Position numbers and translations under genes: made by a program
In this document: positions 21,109 to 29,920 of the stretch, piece by piece
How the letters are laid out: every line of letters begins with the position of its first letter
Numbering within the stretch: position 1 is the first letter of the stretch
NCBI RefSeq assembly: GCF_003387615.1
Contig: NZ_QUNS01000009.1
Span: 1-64,000 of the forward strand
DNA length: 64,000 bases
Direction: 5' to 3'
Source: Tenacibaculum gallaicum
GTDB taxonomy: Bacteria; Bacteroidota; Bacteroidia; Flavobacteriales; Flavobacteriaceae
Notes under the pieces: generated by a model
Told to the model about the DNA's origin: nothing
Database searches by the model: none
What the model saw: only the letters and a program-made list of their open reading frames with translations

Positions 21109-22252
21109 GATTTTACATTTAATACCTGATGAAAAAATCACAGATGATGTTATTGAAAATTTTGAAAAAGTTTTTCAAAACAACATTTTTTTTGTGTTAG
21201 GAGATAGTGCTAATCGGAGGCATTGCAAGACAGAACGGGATAATGTGATTTTTGGAGATTTTAGTTTATTTTCTAAAGATAACATAGAGCAAGATGTTGT
21301 TGCAGTTGTTGTTCATGGGTTAAATTATGTATTTGCTAAGTTGTTAGTAGAGTTAGATGTTAATGTGAAAAAGGCATGGTTTGCTTGGGGATTTGATATA
21401 TATAATCTGCCAAAAATTAGAAATACATTATATGCTCCTGAAACCTTATCATATTTAAAAAGTAATAATCGGAAATATACACTTATAAATAGTATTAAAA
21501 AGCATAAAGTTCTTCGGTCTTTATATTATAAGCATATTAAAAAAACAGACGATTTTTATAGTGTTTATGAATTAGCACATAAGCGTATTGATTATTTCTG
21601 TACATATATAAAAGAAGATTACGATTTTTTTGTAGGTTTTTATCCAAATAGATTAGCGTATCAAGAAATAGGATATTCTACTATTAATCAGTATTTGGCA
21701 GGACAATCAAATTTGAGAATTAATTTGGATGCTCGAAATATTATTTTAGGTAATTCAAACTCAGTAGAAAATAATCACTTAGATGCTCTCGAAATAATTA
21801 ATAAATCAGGTTTTAAAGAAAGAGTATTTGTTCCTTTAAGTTATGGGAATAATCAAAAATATAAGTTAGTTGTTTTGAATAGAGGTAAAGAATTGTTAGA
21901 AGAAAATTTTTGCCCTATTTTGGATTTTATGGAAAGAGATAAATATTTCAATTTATTATTTAGTTGTAGTACAGCTGTTTTTTATCATTACAGGCAACAA
22001 GCAATGGGTAATATATTAGCCTTGCTTTATATGGGAGTTCGTGTTTATTTATCTTCTAAAAACCCAGTATATAACTACTTTAAGAGGCTGGGAATTTTTG
22101 TGTTTGATTTTGATAATGAATTTTCATTCTACGCAAACACTATTTTAGAAAAGGATAAGCAAGAGACTAATCGAGAAATTTTAGATAAGCTATTTACAGA
22201 AAATGTTTTACAATCACAGTATAAGGAATTAGTAAATAAATTAATTAATTAA
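21101..22252 (+). CDS. wecF: TDP-Fuc4NAc:lipid II Fuc4NAc transferase (WecF/RffT-like, GT56)
   Basis: Predicted to move Fuc4NAc from dTDP-Fuc4NAc onto an undecaprenyl-linked sugar. Hallmarks of the family include an LGNSNSVENNHLDAL segment around residue 212-226, VPLSYGNNQKY after it, and RQQAMGNILALLYMGVRVY near residue 300. Length 383 is slightly above E. coli WecF. It directly follows the genes that make its donor, which supports the call. In enterobacteria the acceptor is GlcNAc-ManNAcA on lipid; the acceptor here is unknown. Confidence 0.8.
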   Translation: MSKILHLIPDEKITDDVIENFEKVFQNNIFFVLGDSANRRHCKTERDNVIFGDFSLFSKDNIEQDVVAVVVHGLNYVFAKLLVELDVNVKKAWFAWGFDIYNLPKIRNTLYAPETLSYLKSNNRKYTLINSIKKHKVLRSLYYKHIKKTDDFYSVYELAHKRIDYFCTYIKEDYDFFVGFYPNRLAYQEIGYSTINQYLAGQSNLRINLDARNIILGNSNSVENNHLDALEIINKSGFKERVFVPLSYGNNQKYKLVVLNRGKELLEENFCPILDFMERDKYFNLLFSCSTAVFYHYRQQAMGNILALLYMGVRVYLSSKNPVYNYFKRLGIFVFDFDNEFSFYANTILEKDKQETNREILDKLFTENVLQSQYKELVNKLIN

Positions 22253-22259
22253 TTAATAG

Positions 22260-23552
22260 GTGTCGATAAATAAACAAGTTAAAACAGGAGTAAAATGGAC
22301 AACTATAAGTACAATTGTATTGGCTGTAGTTGCTATATTAAAAGTTTCTATCCTTACTCGATTTTTAGATAAAGCTGATTTTGGATTGATGGCGTTGGTT
22401 ACTTTTGTGATGGGGTTTATGAACCTGTTTAATGATATGGGAGTAACCTCAGCTATTTTACATAAACAAGGAATTACCAAAAATCAATATGCTAGTTTGT
22501 ATTGGATAAATTGGATGGTAAGTATAGCTATGTATGTTATATTATTTCTCATCACTCCGTTAGTTACATCTTTTTATGAACAACCTTTGTTGAATACGTT
22601 AATACCTTTAATAGGCCTCAACTTATTGATATCAGGCTTGGGGAGACAATATAAGACAATAGAACAAAAACATCTTTTGTTCAATATCATAAGCCTTATA
22701 GATATAATAGGTGCTTTATTATCTTTAGGACTTTCTGTAGTACTTGCTGTTTTTGATTATGGGGTTTTTGCACTGGTTTACTCTGTTATATTTCAAGCTT
22801 TATTTTCTAATGTATGTTATTTTATAATAGGTATAAGAAAATACGGGCTTTTATTTCATTTTAAATTCAAAGAGACAAAAGAGTTTTTAAAAATAGGGAT
22901 GTATCAGGTAGGAGGTCAGGTAATTAATTATTTTAATCGAGATTTAGATATATTAATTATTGGAAAGTTTTTTTCTACAGATATTTTGGGAGGTTATAGT
23001 TTGGCTAAACAGTTAGTTTTTCGTCCTGTGCAAGTAATTAATCCGATACTTGTCAAAGTAGCAGCACCTGCGTTAGCTTTGATGCAGAAAAATATACAAG
23101 AATTAAAAAGTGGATATTTAAGACTAGTAAATATTGTGGCATCAATTAACATTCCTGTCTATTTAGGATTAATAGTATTAGCTCCATGGGTAGTGAAAAT
23201 AATGTATGGAGGAGGTTTTGATGAGGTTATTATTTTAGTTAGAATTCTTTCTGTTTATATGATGTTTAGGTCTATAGGAAATCCAGTAGGGAGCCTTGTA
23301 GTAGCAACAGGTAGGACTGATTTAGAGTTTCTTTGGAATCTTATAACGTTATTTGTTGTACCAGTATTTATATATTTTGGAAGTCTATACGGTATTTTGG
23401 GAGTTACGATTAGTCTAATATTAGCAATGATGCTATTGTACTATCCTAGTTGGAAAATATTAGTCAATAATTTAACAGGTGCAAGTTTTAAAGAATATTT
23501 CCGAGCATGTTTTAAGGTACAGTTAAATTTTTATAAATTAATAAAAGGTTAA
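22260..23552 (+). CDS. Wzx-type lipopolysaccharide/polysaccharide flippase
   Basis: Multi-pass inner-membrane protein of the MOP superfamily that moves undecaprenyl-linked repeat units to the periplasmic face. About 12 hydrophobic segments span the 430 residues. The N-terminus KTGVKWTTIST...LTRFLDKADFGLMA is the usual start of the family. The start codon is GTG at 22260, seven bases after wecF; the next ATG would remove the first helix. In E. coli wzxE also follows wecE-linked genes. The sugar unit cannot be deduced from this protein. Confidence 0.88.
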   Translation: MSINKQVKTGVKWTTISTIVLAVVAILKVSILTRFLDKADFGLMALVTFVMGFMNLFNDMGVTSAILHKQGITKNQYASLYWINWMVSIAMYVILFLITPLVTSFYEQPLLNTLIPLIGLNLLISGLGRQYKTIEQKHLLFNIISLIDIIGALLSLGLSVVLAVFDYGVFALVYSVIFQALFSNVCYFIIGIRKYGLLFHFKFKETKEFLKIGMYQVGGQVINYFNRDLDILIIGKFFSTDILGGYSLAKQLVFRPVQVINPILVKVAAPALALMQKNIQELKSGYLRLVNIVASINIPVYLGLIVLAPWVVKIMYGGGFDEVIILVRILSVYMMFRSIGNPVGSLVVATGRTDLEFLWNLITLFVVPVFIYFGSLYGILGVTISLILAMMLLYYPSWKILVNNLTGASFKEYFRACFKVQLNFYKLIKG

Positions 23553-24773
23553 ATGGGGATGAAAAATAAAATAACATTAATTTTTTCAATTGATGTATTT
23601 TTAACTGCTTTTGCATTTATTATCCCTATGATAGGATACTTGAATATCTTATTCAAAGGTTTTTTAACTTCATGGAGTTTAATTCTTGTTTATTTTGTTT
23701 ACTTACTGGTTAAGTACAAAAAAATCCCTTTACGTAAAGGAAGTATAAAAATTGATTTTTTATTCTTAATAGGTTTTATTCTTGTTGTTTTTTTTAATTT
23801 TGTATTGGTAGATTTTAATTCTAAATCGAAACAATACTTTTTGATATTTTTCTTTTTTGCAATATTGTACGTTATAGATGCTATTTACGAATATGATATA
23901 AGAAAAAAAGTCACAATTATATTTTTGATTTTTATAGCCTTAGGAGTGCAAGCAAGTATTTCTATCCCTTATATTTTTGATTCTAACTTGCTGTTATCTA
24001 GGTTGATGTCTTCAGGTCAGTTGTCTGATGAATTAGTAAAAGAAGCAGTGAAGAACGGAGTAGGAACGAATGCTTTATATACTTCCTTGGGAGGGTTGTG
24101 TTTATTTGGCTTGATAATTCAAAGTTATTTACAAAGTTCTTTTGCAAGAATAATAATGTTTATAGCAATTTTTAGTATGATATTTTCAATTTTTATATCT
24201 ACTTATTTTGCTTCTATTTTTATGTTTGTTCTAGGTGTACTATTGTTATTGTTTTTTAGGTTTAAAAAGTTATTTAGTTTTAAGGCTATAGTAGTAGGAA
24301 TAGTGCTTTTTTCTATGTCAATTTATATTTTTAATCAATACTTATCGGATACTAGATTATTAGATCCAATTTTGAAAAAAATAGAGGGGTTTTCAAAGCA
24401 AGGAGGAGATGTTACAGGGAGAGATAAATTAGCAAATGTTTCACTAGAAACTTTTTATGACAATCCATTTTTTGGAATAGGTGTTCCTCCGTGGCGGTCG
24501 TATAATAAAATTGGAGAGCATATGCCTTGGGTTGATTTTTTAGCGAATTTTGGTCTTTTGGGGTTTCTTCCCTTACTTATTTTTTTATTTATTCGAATAA
24601 AAAATAGATTTTCACATTTTAGATTTAAAAATTCAATTGATATAGCATGTTTTATAGGTGTTTTTCTTTTTATTGTATCAAACTTTATAAGCCCAATGAT
24701 TACGACTCCCATAACATATATAAGTTTAATTTTTATATATACTTCAAATAGTTTTAAAAATGATTTTCAATAA
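23553..24773 (+). CDS. O-antigen polymerase/ligase-like membrane protein (Wzy candidate)
   Basis: 406 residues with 10 or more predicted membrane helices. The Wzy/WaaL-type periplasmic loop is visible around GRDKLANVSLETFYDNPFFG and IGVPPWRS, followed by a GEH..WVDFLANFGLLGF segment (residues about 290-345). It starts directly after the wzx stop, and gene position supports the polymerase role. Ligases share the same motif, so Wzy rather than WaaL is inferred from context. Confidence 0.78.
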   Translation: MGMKNKITLIFSIDVFLTAFAFIIPMIGYLNILFKGFLTSWSLILVYFVYLLVKYKKIPLRKGSIKIDFLFLIGFILVVFFNFVLVDFNSKSKQYFLIFFFFAILYVIDAIYEYDIRKKVTIIFLIFIALGVQASISIPYIFDSNLLLSRLMSSGQLSDELVKEAVKNGVGTNALYTSLGGLCLFGLIIQSYLQSSFARIIMFIAIFSMIFSIFISTYFASIFMFVLGVLLLLFFRFKKLFSFKAIVVGIVLFSMSIYIFNQYLSDTRLLDPILKKIEGFSKQGGDVTGRDKLANVSLETFYDNPFFGIGVPPWRSYNKIGEHMPWVDFLANFGLLGFLPLLIFLFIRIKNRFSHFRFKNSIDIACFIGVFLFIVSNFISPMITTPITYISLIFIYTSNSFKNDFQ

Positions 24774-24784
24774 ATAAGAGATGT

Positions 24785-25963
24785 ATGAAAGAGATTAAAG
24801 TGTTAGTTGTTACTGGGATTCTTCCTGTTTCAGCTATAGAGTATAAAAAAACGGAAAATGATATATTATTAGTAACGGAGGATGAGATCAACTCGAGAAA
24901 TAAAGATATCTCATTTAAATATATTTTTACTTTTCCGAACGCTAATAAAACCTTATCTAAAGCCTCATCAAAATGGAATTCATATTATCAGTTAAAAAAA
25001 GAGAAAGAGTTTGAGTTAAAAGGAAGAAAATTATTCTTATTTCCTGTTTTTTTACTCCCCAAAAAAGTATTTTTTAGAAATGTATTAATAAGGTTAAGTC
25101 TTTTTTTATATAGAAAAAGAATAGAGAAAATAATTAATAAATATCAACCAACAGTTCTTCATGCACATAATGCAGATACTAGTGCATATATAGCACGCTT
25201 GCTGAGTAAAAAATATAATATCCCTTATATAGTCACGTTACGTGGTTTAAATAGAATTAAAGATGAAAAGGTTAAAAAAAACTTAGAAGGAGCAAGAGAC
25301 TTAATAGCAATTAGCTCTCGTCAAATAGTTGAGGGTGAAATGTTTGTCAATAAAAAAATTAATTTTATCCCACATGGAGTAGGTCGACATTTTTTTAAAA
25401 ATAAAGAAAATAAAAAGATAAACCAACCAATTCGGTTAGTTACAGTATCAAGATTATTGAAGCTAAAGAATATAGATTTAGTTATAAAAAGTTTAAGTTA
25501 CTTTGAATACGATTTTATTTTTGATGTTTACGGTGATGGGGGAGAGAAACACAATTTAAGTCAATTAATAAAACAGCATAATTTAGGAGATAAAGTTACT
25601 CTTAAAGGACTTATCAATAATCAAGATTTACCTTCGGTTTTATTAAAATATGACTTATTCATTATGCCAAGTTACCCTGAAACATTAGGGAGGGTTTATT
25701 TTGAAGCAATGGCATGTGGATTACCAGTTATAGCCTCAAAAAACACAGGTATAGATGGTTTGATAGTTGATGGAAGAGAAGGTTTTTTGTTAAATTCACT
25801 TAATGAAAATGAATTTACTGAAGTTTTTCATAATATTTTATATGGTTTTATTTCATTAAAAATACCCTATAAAAAAATGAGTGATAATGCTAAAATTTAT
25901 GCAGAGCAATATACATGGGATAAAATTGTTCCTAAGTATTTAAAATTGTATGAAAACAAATAG
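24785..25963 (+). CDS. Glycosyltransferase family 4 protein (first)
   Basis: GT-B retaining glycosyltransferase. The C-terminal Glycos_transf_1 domain (about residues 210-375) shows VSRLLKLKNIDLVIKSL, then YGDGGEK, and the EX7E-type motif PETLGRVYFEAMACGLPVIA. The N-terminal acceptor domain has VLHAHNADTSAYIARLL. Length 392. The sugar and linkage are not predictable. The next 400 bases hold a decayed deacetylase gene rather than an open frame. Confidence 0.88.
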   Translation: MKEIKVLVVTGILPVSAIEYKKTENDILLVTEDEINSRNKDISFKYIFTFPNANKTLSKASSKWNSYYQLKKEKEFELKGRKLFLFPVFLLPKKVFFRNVLIRLSLFLYRKRIEKIINKYQPTVLHAHNADTSAYIARLLSKKYNIPYIVTLRGLNRIKDEKVKKNLEGARDLIAISSRQIVEGEMFVNKKINFIPHGVGRHFFKNKENKKINQPIRLVTVSRLLKLKNIDLVIKSLSYFEYDFIFDVYGDGGEKHNLSQLIKQHNLGDKVTLKGLINNQDLPSVLLKYDLFIMPSYPETLGRVYFEAMACGLPVIASKNTGIDGLIVDGREGFLLNSLNENEFTEVFHNILYGFISLKIPYKKMSDNAKIYAEQYTWDKIVPKYLKLYENK

Positions 25964-26091
25964 AATTTGAGAAAATAGATGTTTATGAAATATGTAAAAA
26001 AATAATATTATGTTGATAAAAGACAAATATCATTGGGAAAATCAAATGGATAAAATCGAAAAAAAAATTAAAATGAATTAAATTCGTATAT

Positions 26092-26338
26092 CTAATAACA
26101 AACTGAGATTACTAAGGCTTTACTGGTTAAATAATAGATGCAGTAATTGATTCTCATGAAAAAAGTATTACGACAAGCACTACAATGATGCAAAACATGA
26201 AAAATTTTGATTATGTAATATTGAAGGAGAAGAAATATTCAAAACTTTGGGTTGGAATTCATTTTACTTTGACAGAAGGGAAGCCTCTTATTAGTTATGA
26301 ATAAAATCCCAGATTTGATAAATGAATATGGAAAATAG
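26092..26338 (+). pseudogene. Remnant of a YdjC/ChbG-family carbohydrate deacetylase gene
   Basis: In one frame from 26092 the translation resembles the N-terminal third of YdjC/ChbG deacetylases. ITN-stop-DY-stop-GFT corresponds to the metal-site motif IINADDFGLT. Next come DAVIDSHEKSITTSTTMMQN (family: EAHEKGIVTSTSLMVN) and VGIHFTLTEGKPLIS (family: GVHLTLTEGKPLL). Stops fall at 26104, 26113, 26128 and 26302, and KIPDLINEYGK continues in the next frame to a stop at 26336. The rest of the roughly 250-residue enzyme is absent. The remaining bases of the 25964-26380 gap show nothing recognisable. Confidence 0.75.
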
Positions 26339-26380
26339 CAGCTAAAAAAGTTAAAAATTATTAAGAGAAAATTTAATGTT

Positions 26381-27511
26381 ATGCTACTACATATCACAAA
26401 TGACTTTTCAGGATCAAAGGTTTATAAAAGTTTAATTCAACAGCTTGATCAATTAGAACTTTCTCAAATTATATATACAGCTGTAAGGAGAGAGGATTTA
26501 ATAGGGAAAAATCATATAAATTTTAAACAAACAAACTCAAGTATTATTTATCGTAATATTTTAAAAAAAACTGATAAACTTCGATACTTTCACAAGATTA
26601 ATAAAGTTACTGATGATGTAGAAGCTTATGTAGATTTATCCAAAGTAACGTTGATTCACGCACACACATGGTATAGTGATGGCGGAGTGGCTTATCAACT
26701 ATATAAAAAACATAATATTCCCTATATAATAACCATAAGGAATACCGATTTAAATTTGTTTTATAAATATGGGTATCACTTACGTAAACGAGCAAAAAAT
26801 ATTATAGAATATGCCAGTAAGGTGTTTTTTATCTCTCCAAGTTATCATAAACGTTTTTTTAATTTAAAACCCTTTGTAAACAAACAAAGGTTTATTAAAA
26901 AAAGTGAGATAATCCCTAATGGGATAGACAGTTTTTGGATAAGAAATTATAAAGTTCCAAAGCAGAACCCCCAGAAACTACCCGTTGTTTTGTATATAGG
27001 TAAATTTGCTAAAGGAAAAAATGTGCTAAAATTAATAAATGCAATAACGATTCTTAATGCTATTGGTGTTCCTTGTCAATTAAACTTAGTAGGAGGGGGG
27101 GGAAGTGAAGAAAAAAAAATATTAGAAAAAGTTAAACGTAGGGAGGCTATTAATTTTAAAGGAAAGATTACCGATAAAAAATTACTTCAACAGCAGTTTA
27201 CGAAAGCAGATATTTTTGCCATGCCTTCTAAAGGAGAAACCTTTGGATTAGTTTATATAGAAGCAATTTCTCAAGGCTTACCTATAATTTACACACAAAA
27301 AGAAGGAATAGATGGGTATTATGAAAATATAGGGGTGGCAGTAGAGCCCAATAACGAAGAAAGTATAATAAATGCGGTTAAACAAATACTTGAAAATTAT
27401 AACCCGTTACAGAATTTAGAGGCAGAGATAACAGCTAATCATGATTGGTCTAATATTGCTAAAAAACATAAGGAAATATATGCTAATATTGCCAAAAATA
27501 ATAAGAAATAA
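26381..27511 (+). CDS. Glycosyltransferase family 4 protein (second)
   Basis: GT-B glycosyltransferase with IHAHTWYSDGGVAYQL in the N-terminal domain and VLYIGKFAKGKNVLKLINAI plus the EX7E-type motif GETFGLVYIEAISQGLPII in the C-terminal domain (about residues 205-360). Length 376. Its final base overlaps the next start (TAATG). Donor and acceptor are unknown. Confidence 0.88.
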   Translation: MLLHITNDFSGSKVYKSLIQQLDQLELSQIIYTAVRREDLIGKNHINFKQTNSSIIYRNILKKTDKLRYFHKINKVTDDVEAYVDLSKVTLIHAHTWYSDGGVAYQLYKKHNIPYIITIRNTDLNLFYKYGYHLRKRAKNIIEYASKVFFISPSYHKRFFNLKPFVNKQRFIKKSEIIPNGIDSFWIRNYKVPKQNPQKLPVVLYIGKFAKGKNVLKLINAITILNAIGVPCQLNLVGGGGSEEKKILEKVKRREAINFKGKITDKKLLQQQFTKADIFAMPSKGETFGLVYIEAISQGLPIIYTQKEGIDGYYENIGVAVEPNNEESIINAVKQILENYNPLQNLEAEITANHDWSNIAKKHKEIYANIAKNNKK

Positions 27512-28707
27512 TGCACATTTTATATATACACCAATATTTTAAAATACCAAGTGAGCCAGGAGGGACGCGTTCATACTGGGTAGCAAAACGCTTTATTGAA
27601 GAAGGGCATAAGGTAACGATGCTTACAACCTCTTCTAGTATTCAGGAAAAAATTGTGCATAAAACAATCGATGGCATCGAGGTAATATATCTAAAAGTAC
27701 CCTATAATCAGAATATGTCTATCATGGCACGTGTAAAATCATTCCTCAATTTTATGATAAAATCGACACGTTTAGCATTAAAAGTAAAAAATGTCGATTT
27801 AGCACTTGCTACTTCAACCCCTTTAACGGTAGGTTTTCCCACCTTGGTATTAAAGAAGTTACGAAAAATTCCTTTTATTTTTGAAGTAAGAGATTTATGG
27901 CCAGAAGTACCCATCCAAATGGGAGGGCTAGATAACAAGCTGCTTCAAAAATTAGCAGTTAGTTTTGAAAAAAGTATTTACAAAAATGCCAAGCATATTG
28001 TAGCTTTATCTCCAGGTATGGCAGCGGGGGTACTCAAATATGAACCTAAGGAAAAAGTTAGTATGATTCCTAATATGGCTAAAATAGATGCCTTTTGGCC
28101 AAGAGAGAAAAACGAACAATTGCAAACGGAGTTAGGGCTTCGAACAGACAGTTTTAAATTAATCCACTTCGGGGCATTGGGTATAGCTAATGGAGCAATG
28201 AGCATAATAAGAGGAGCAGAGGAGCTAAAAGAAGATACCAGTATTGAATTTATTTTTATAGGTGGAGGTTCTACAGAAGAAGAATTAAAGACCTATTGCC
28301 AAAAACATCAATTAAAACAAGTTCATTTTTTAGGAAGATTCCCAATGAAAGAAACCTCAGAGATTGTTAACCTCTGTGATGTATCGATGGTTAGCTTTAA
28401 AGACTTACCAATACTCTATACCAATTCACCTAATAAACTATTTGATTCTCTATCAGCAGGTAAACCTATTATCGTAAATTCTGCGGGATGGACAAAAGAT
28501 ATGGTGGAGAAGCATAATTGCGGATTTTATGTCAATCCTAATGTAGCACAAGAACTAGTTGATAAAATTTTGTTGTTAAAAAAAAATCCAGAAATAGTGA
28601 AAGAAATGGGACGAAAATCTCGAACTTTGGCTGAAACAGTTTATGATAAATCTATTTTATGTAAACAATTTGTGGAAACAGTTGAAAATACATACAAAAA
28701 CCTTTAA
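27511..28707 (+). CDS. Glycosyltransferase family 4 protein, WbuB-like
   Basis: The N-terminus ILYIHQYFKIPSEPGGTRSY and the segment EVRDLWPEVPIQMG are typical of the WbuB/FnlC-linked subgroup that transfers N-acetyl-fucosamine-type sugars early in repeat-unit assembly. The donor-site region reads YTNSPNKLFDSLSAGKPII, with the N.K.FD.L..GKP pattern in place of a plain EX7E. Length 398. It stands directly before the priming sugar transferase (3-base gap), which fits transfer of the second sugar of the unit. That order of action is inference. Confidence 0.85.
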   Translation: MHILYIHQYFKIPSEPGGTRSYWVAKRFIEEGHKVTMLTTSSSIQEKIVHKTIDGIEVIYLKVPYNQNMSIMARVKSFLNFMIKSTRLALKVKNVDLALATSTPLTVGFPTLVLKKLRKIPFIFEVRDLWPEVPIQMGGLDNKLLQKLAVSFEKSIYKNAKHIVALSPGMAAGVLKYEPKEKVSMIPNMAKIDAFWPREKNEQLQTELGLRTDSFKLIHFGALGIANGAMSIIRGAEELKEDTSIEFIFIGGGSTEEELKTYCQKHQLKQVHFLGRFPMKETSEIVNLCDVSMVSFKDLPILYTNSPNKLFDSLSAGKPIIVNSAGWTKDMVEKHNCGFYVNPNVAQELVDKILLLKKNPEIVKEMGRKSRTLAETVYDKSILCKQFVETVENTYKNL

Positions 28708-28710
28708 GTT

Positions 28711-29352
28711 ATGTATAGAAACTATTTAAAACGCATTTTAGATTTTATTTTGGCTTTATTGGCTTTTGTTATGTTATTTCCAATTTTCACAGTTGTTACT
28801 TTAAGTTTACTTATAGCAAATCAAGGAAAACCATTTTTCTTTCAAGAACGTCCAGGTTTAAATGAAAGGATTTTTAAAATCGTCAAGTTTAAATCTATGA
28901 ATGATAAAAAAGATAAGGAAGGAAATTTATTGCCAGACGCTGATCGATTAACAAGCATAGGTAAGTTTGTGAGAAAAACTTCATTGGATGAAATTCCACA
29001 ATTATTAAATATAATAAAAGGAGATATGAGTTTAATAGGTCCTCGTCCTTTATTACCTGAGTATTTACCAATGTATTCAGAGAAACATAAGAAGAGACAT
29101 AATGTTAGACCAGGAATAACTGGACTTGCACAGGTAAAAGGAAGAAATACAATGAAATTTTCTGAAAGGTTTGATAATGACGTCTTTTATGTTGATAACT
29201 TGTCTTTTTTATTGGATGCAAGGATAATATTTATGACAATAAACTCGGTATTATTTAAATCGTCTACTATTGTAAATGGCCAAACGGTAGATGATATAGA
29301 TGATTTAGGAATTAGCAGGAATTTAAGTAGTAATCATTTTAAGAAAAAATAA
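28711..29352 (+). CDS. Initiating phosphoglycosyl transferase (PglC/WcaJ C-domain type)
   Basis: Small monotopic enzyme that puts the first sugar-phosphate on undecaprenyl phosphate. A single N-terminal re-entrant hydrophobic segment (about residues 10-35) is followed by the catalytic domain with FFFQERPGLNERIFKIVKFK, catalytic dyad Asp93-Glu94 in TSLDEIPQLLNI, and SLIGPRPLLPEYL. Length 213 matches PglC-like enzymes, which lack the large N-terminal domains of WbaP/WcaJ. With a PglE-like aminotransferase nearby, a UDP-4-amino-sugar derivative is a reasonable donor guess. Confidence 0.9.
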   Translation: MYRNYLKRILDFILALLAFVMLFPIFTVVTLSLLIANQGKPFFFQERPGLNERIFKIVKFKSMNDKKDKEGNLLPDADRLTSIGKFVRKTSLDEIPQLLNIIKGDMSLIGPRPLLPEYLPMYSEKHKKRHNVRPGITGLAQVKGRNTMKFSERFDNDVFYVDNLSFLLDARIIFMTINSVLFKSSTIVNGQTVDDIDDLGISRNLSSNHFKKK

Positions 29353-29356
29353 TTTT

Positions 29357-29920
29357 ATGAATATAAGAGGGAAAAAAGTTGTGTTAAGAGCAATAGAGGA
29401 GAGAGATTTAGAACTTTTACATAAATGGTCTAATGATCCTGAAATCAATTATATGTTAGGAGGATGGCATTTTCCTTCAAGTATAAAAGATCAAGAAAGT
29501 TGGTTTACTTCACTTTCTTTGGGAAGTGTTAACCAGCGCTTTGCAATAGATACTCCAGATTTGGGTCTGATTGGTATGGCTAATTTGGTCGATATAAATT
29601 GGAAAGATAGAAATGCATTTCATGGAATGTTATTAGGAGATAAAAAAATGAGAGGTAAAGGGTACGGAGTCGATACAATAATGGCAATTAATAAGTATGC
29701 TTTTGAGGAATTGGGTTTAATGAGAATGAATGGGTCAATGATTTCATATAATCAACCTTCTATTGGTGTTTACACAAAAAAATGCGGTTGGCAAGTCGAA
29801 GGAGTAAAAAAGAATCATTATTTTAGAAAAAACAAATGGTGGGATCAAGTGGTTGTTGGGATAACAAGTGATGATTATTTCAAGTTATTAGAGAACAGTA
29901 ATTACTGGGAAAAAAAATGA
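29357..29920 (+). CDS. GNAT N-acetyltransferase (RimJ/RimL-like)
   Basis: A 187-residue GNAT protein. The N-terminus VVLRAIEERDLELLHKWSND is the standard first strand and helix, and KKMRGKGYGVDTIM carries the acetyl-CoA phosphate loop. It starts four bases after the priming transferase and overlaps the next gene by four bases. It could acetylate the 4-amino sugar made by the aminotransferase at 31974, as PseH does in another pathway. That assignment is inference; no left-handed-beta-helix PglD acetyltransferase is present in the locus. Confidence 0.83.
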   Translation: MNIRGKKVVLRAIEERDLELLHKWSNDPEINYMLGGWHFPSSIKDQESWFTSLSLGSVNQRFAIDTPDLGLIGMANLVDINWKDRNAFHGMLLGDKKMRGKGYGVDTIMAINKYAFEELGLMRMNGSMISYNQPSIGVYTKKCGWQVEGVKKNHYFRKNKWWDQVVVGITSDDYFKLLENSNYWEKK

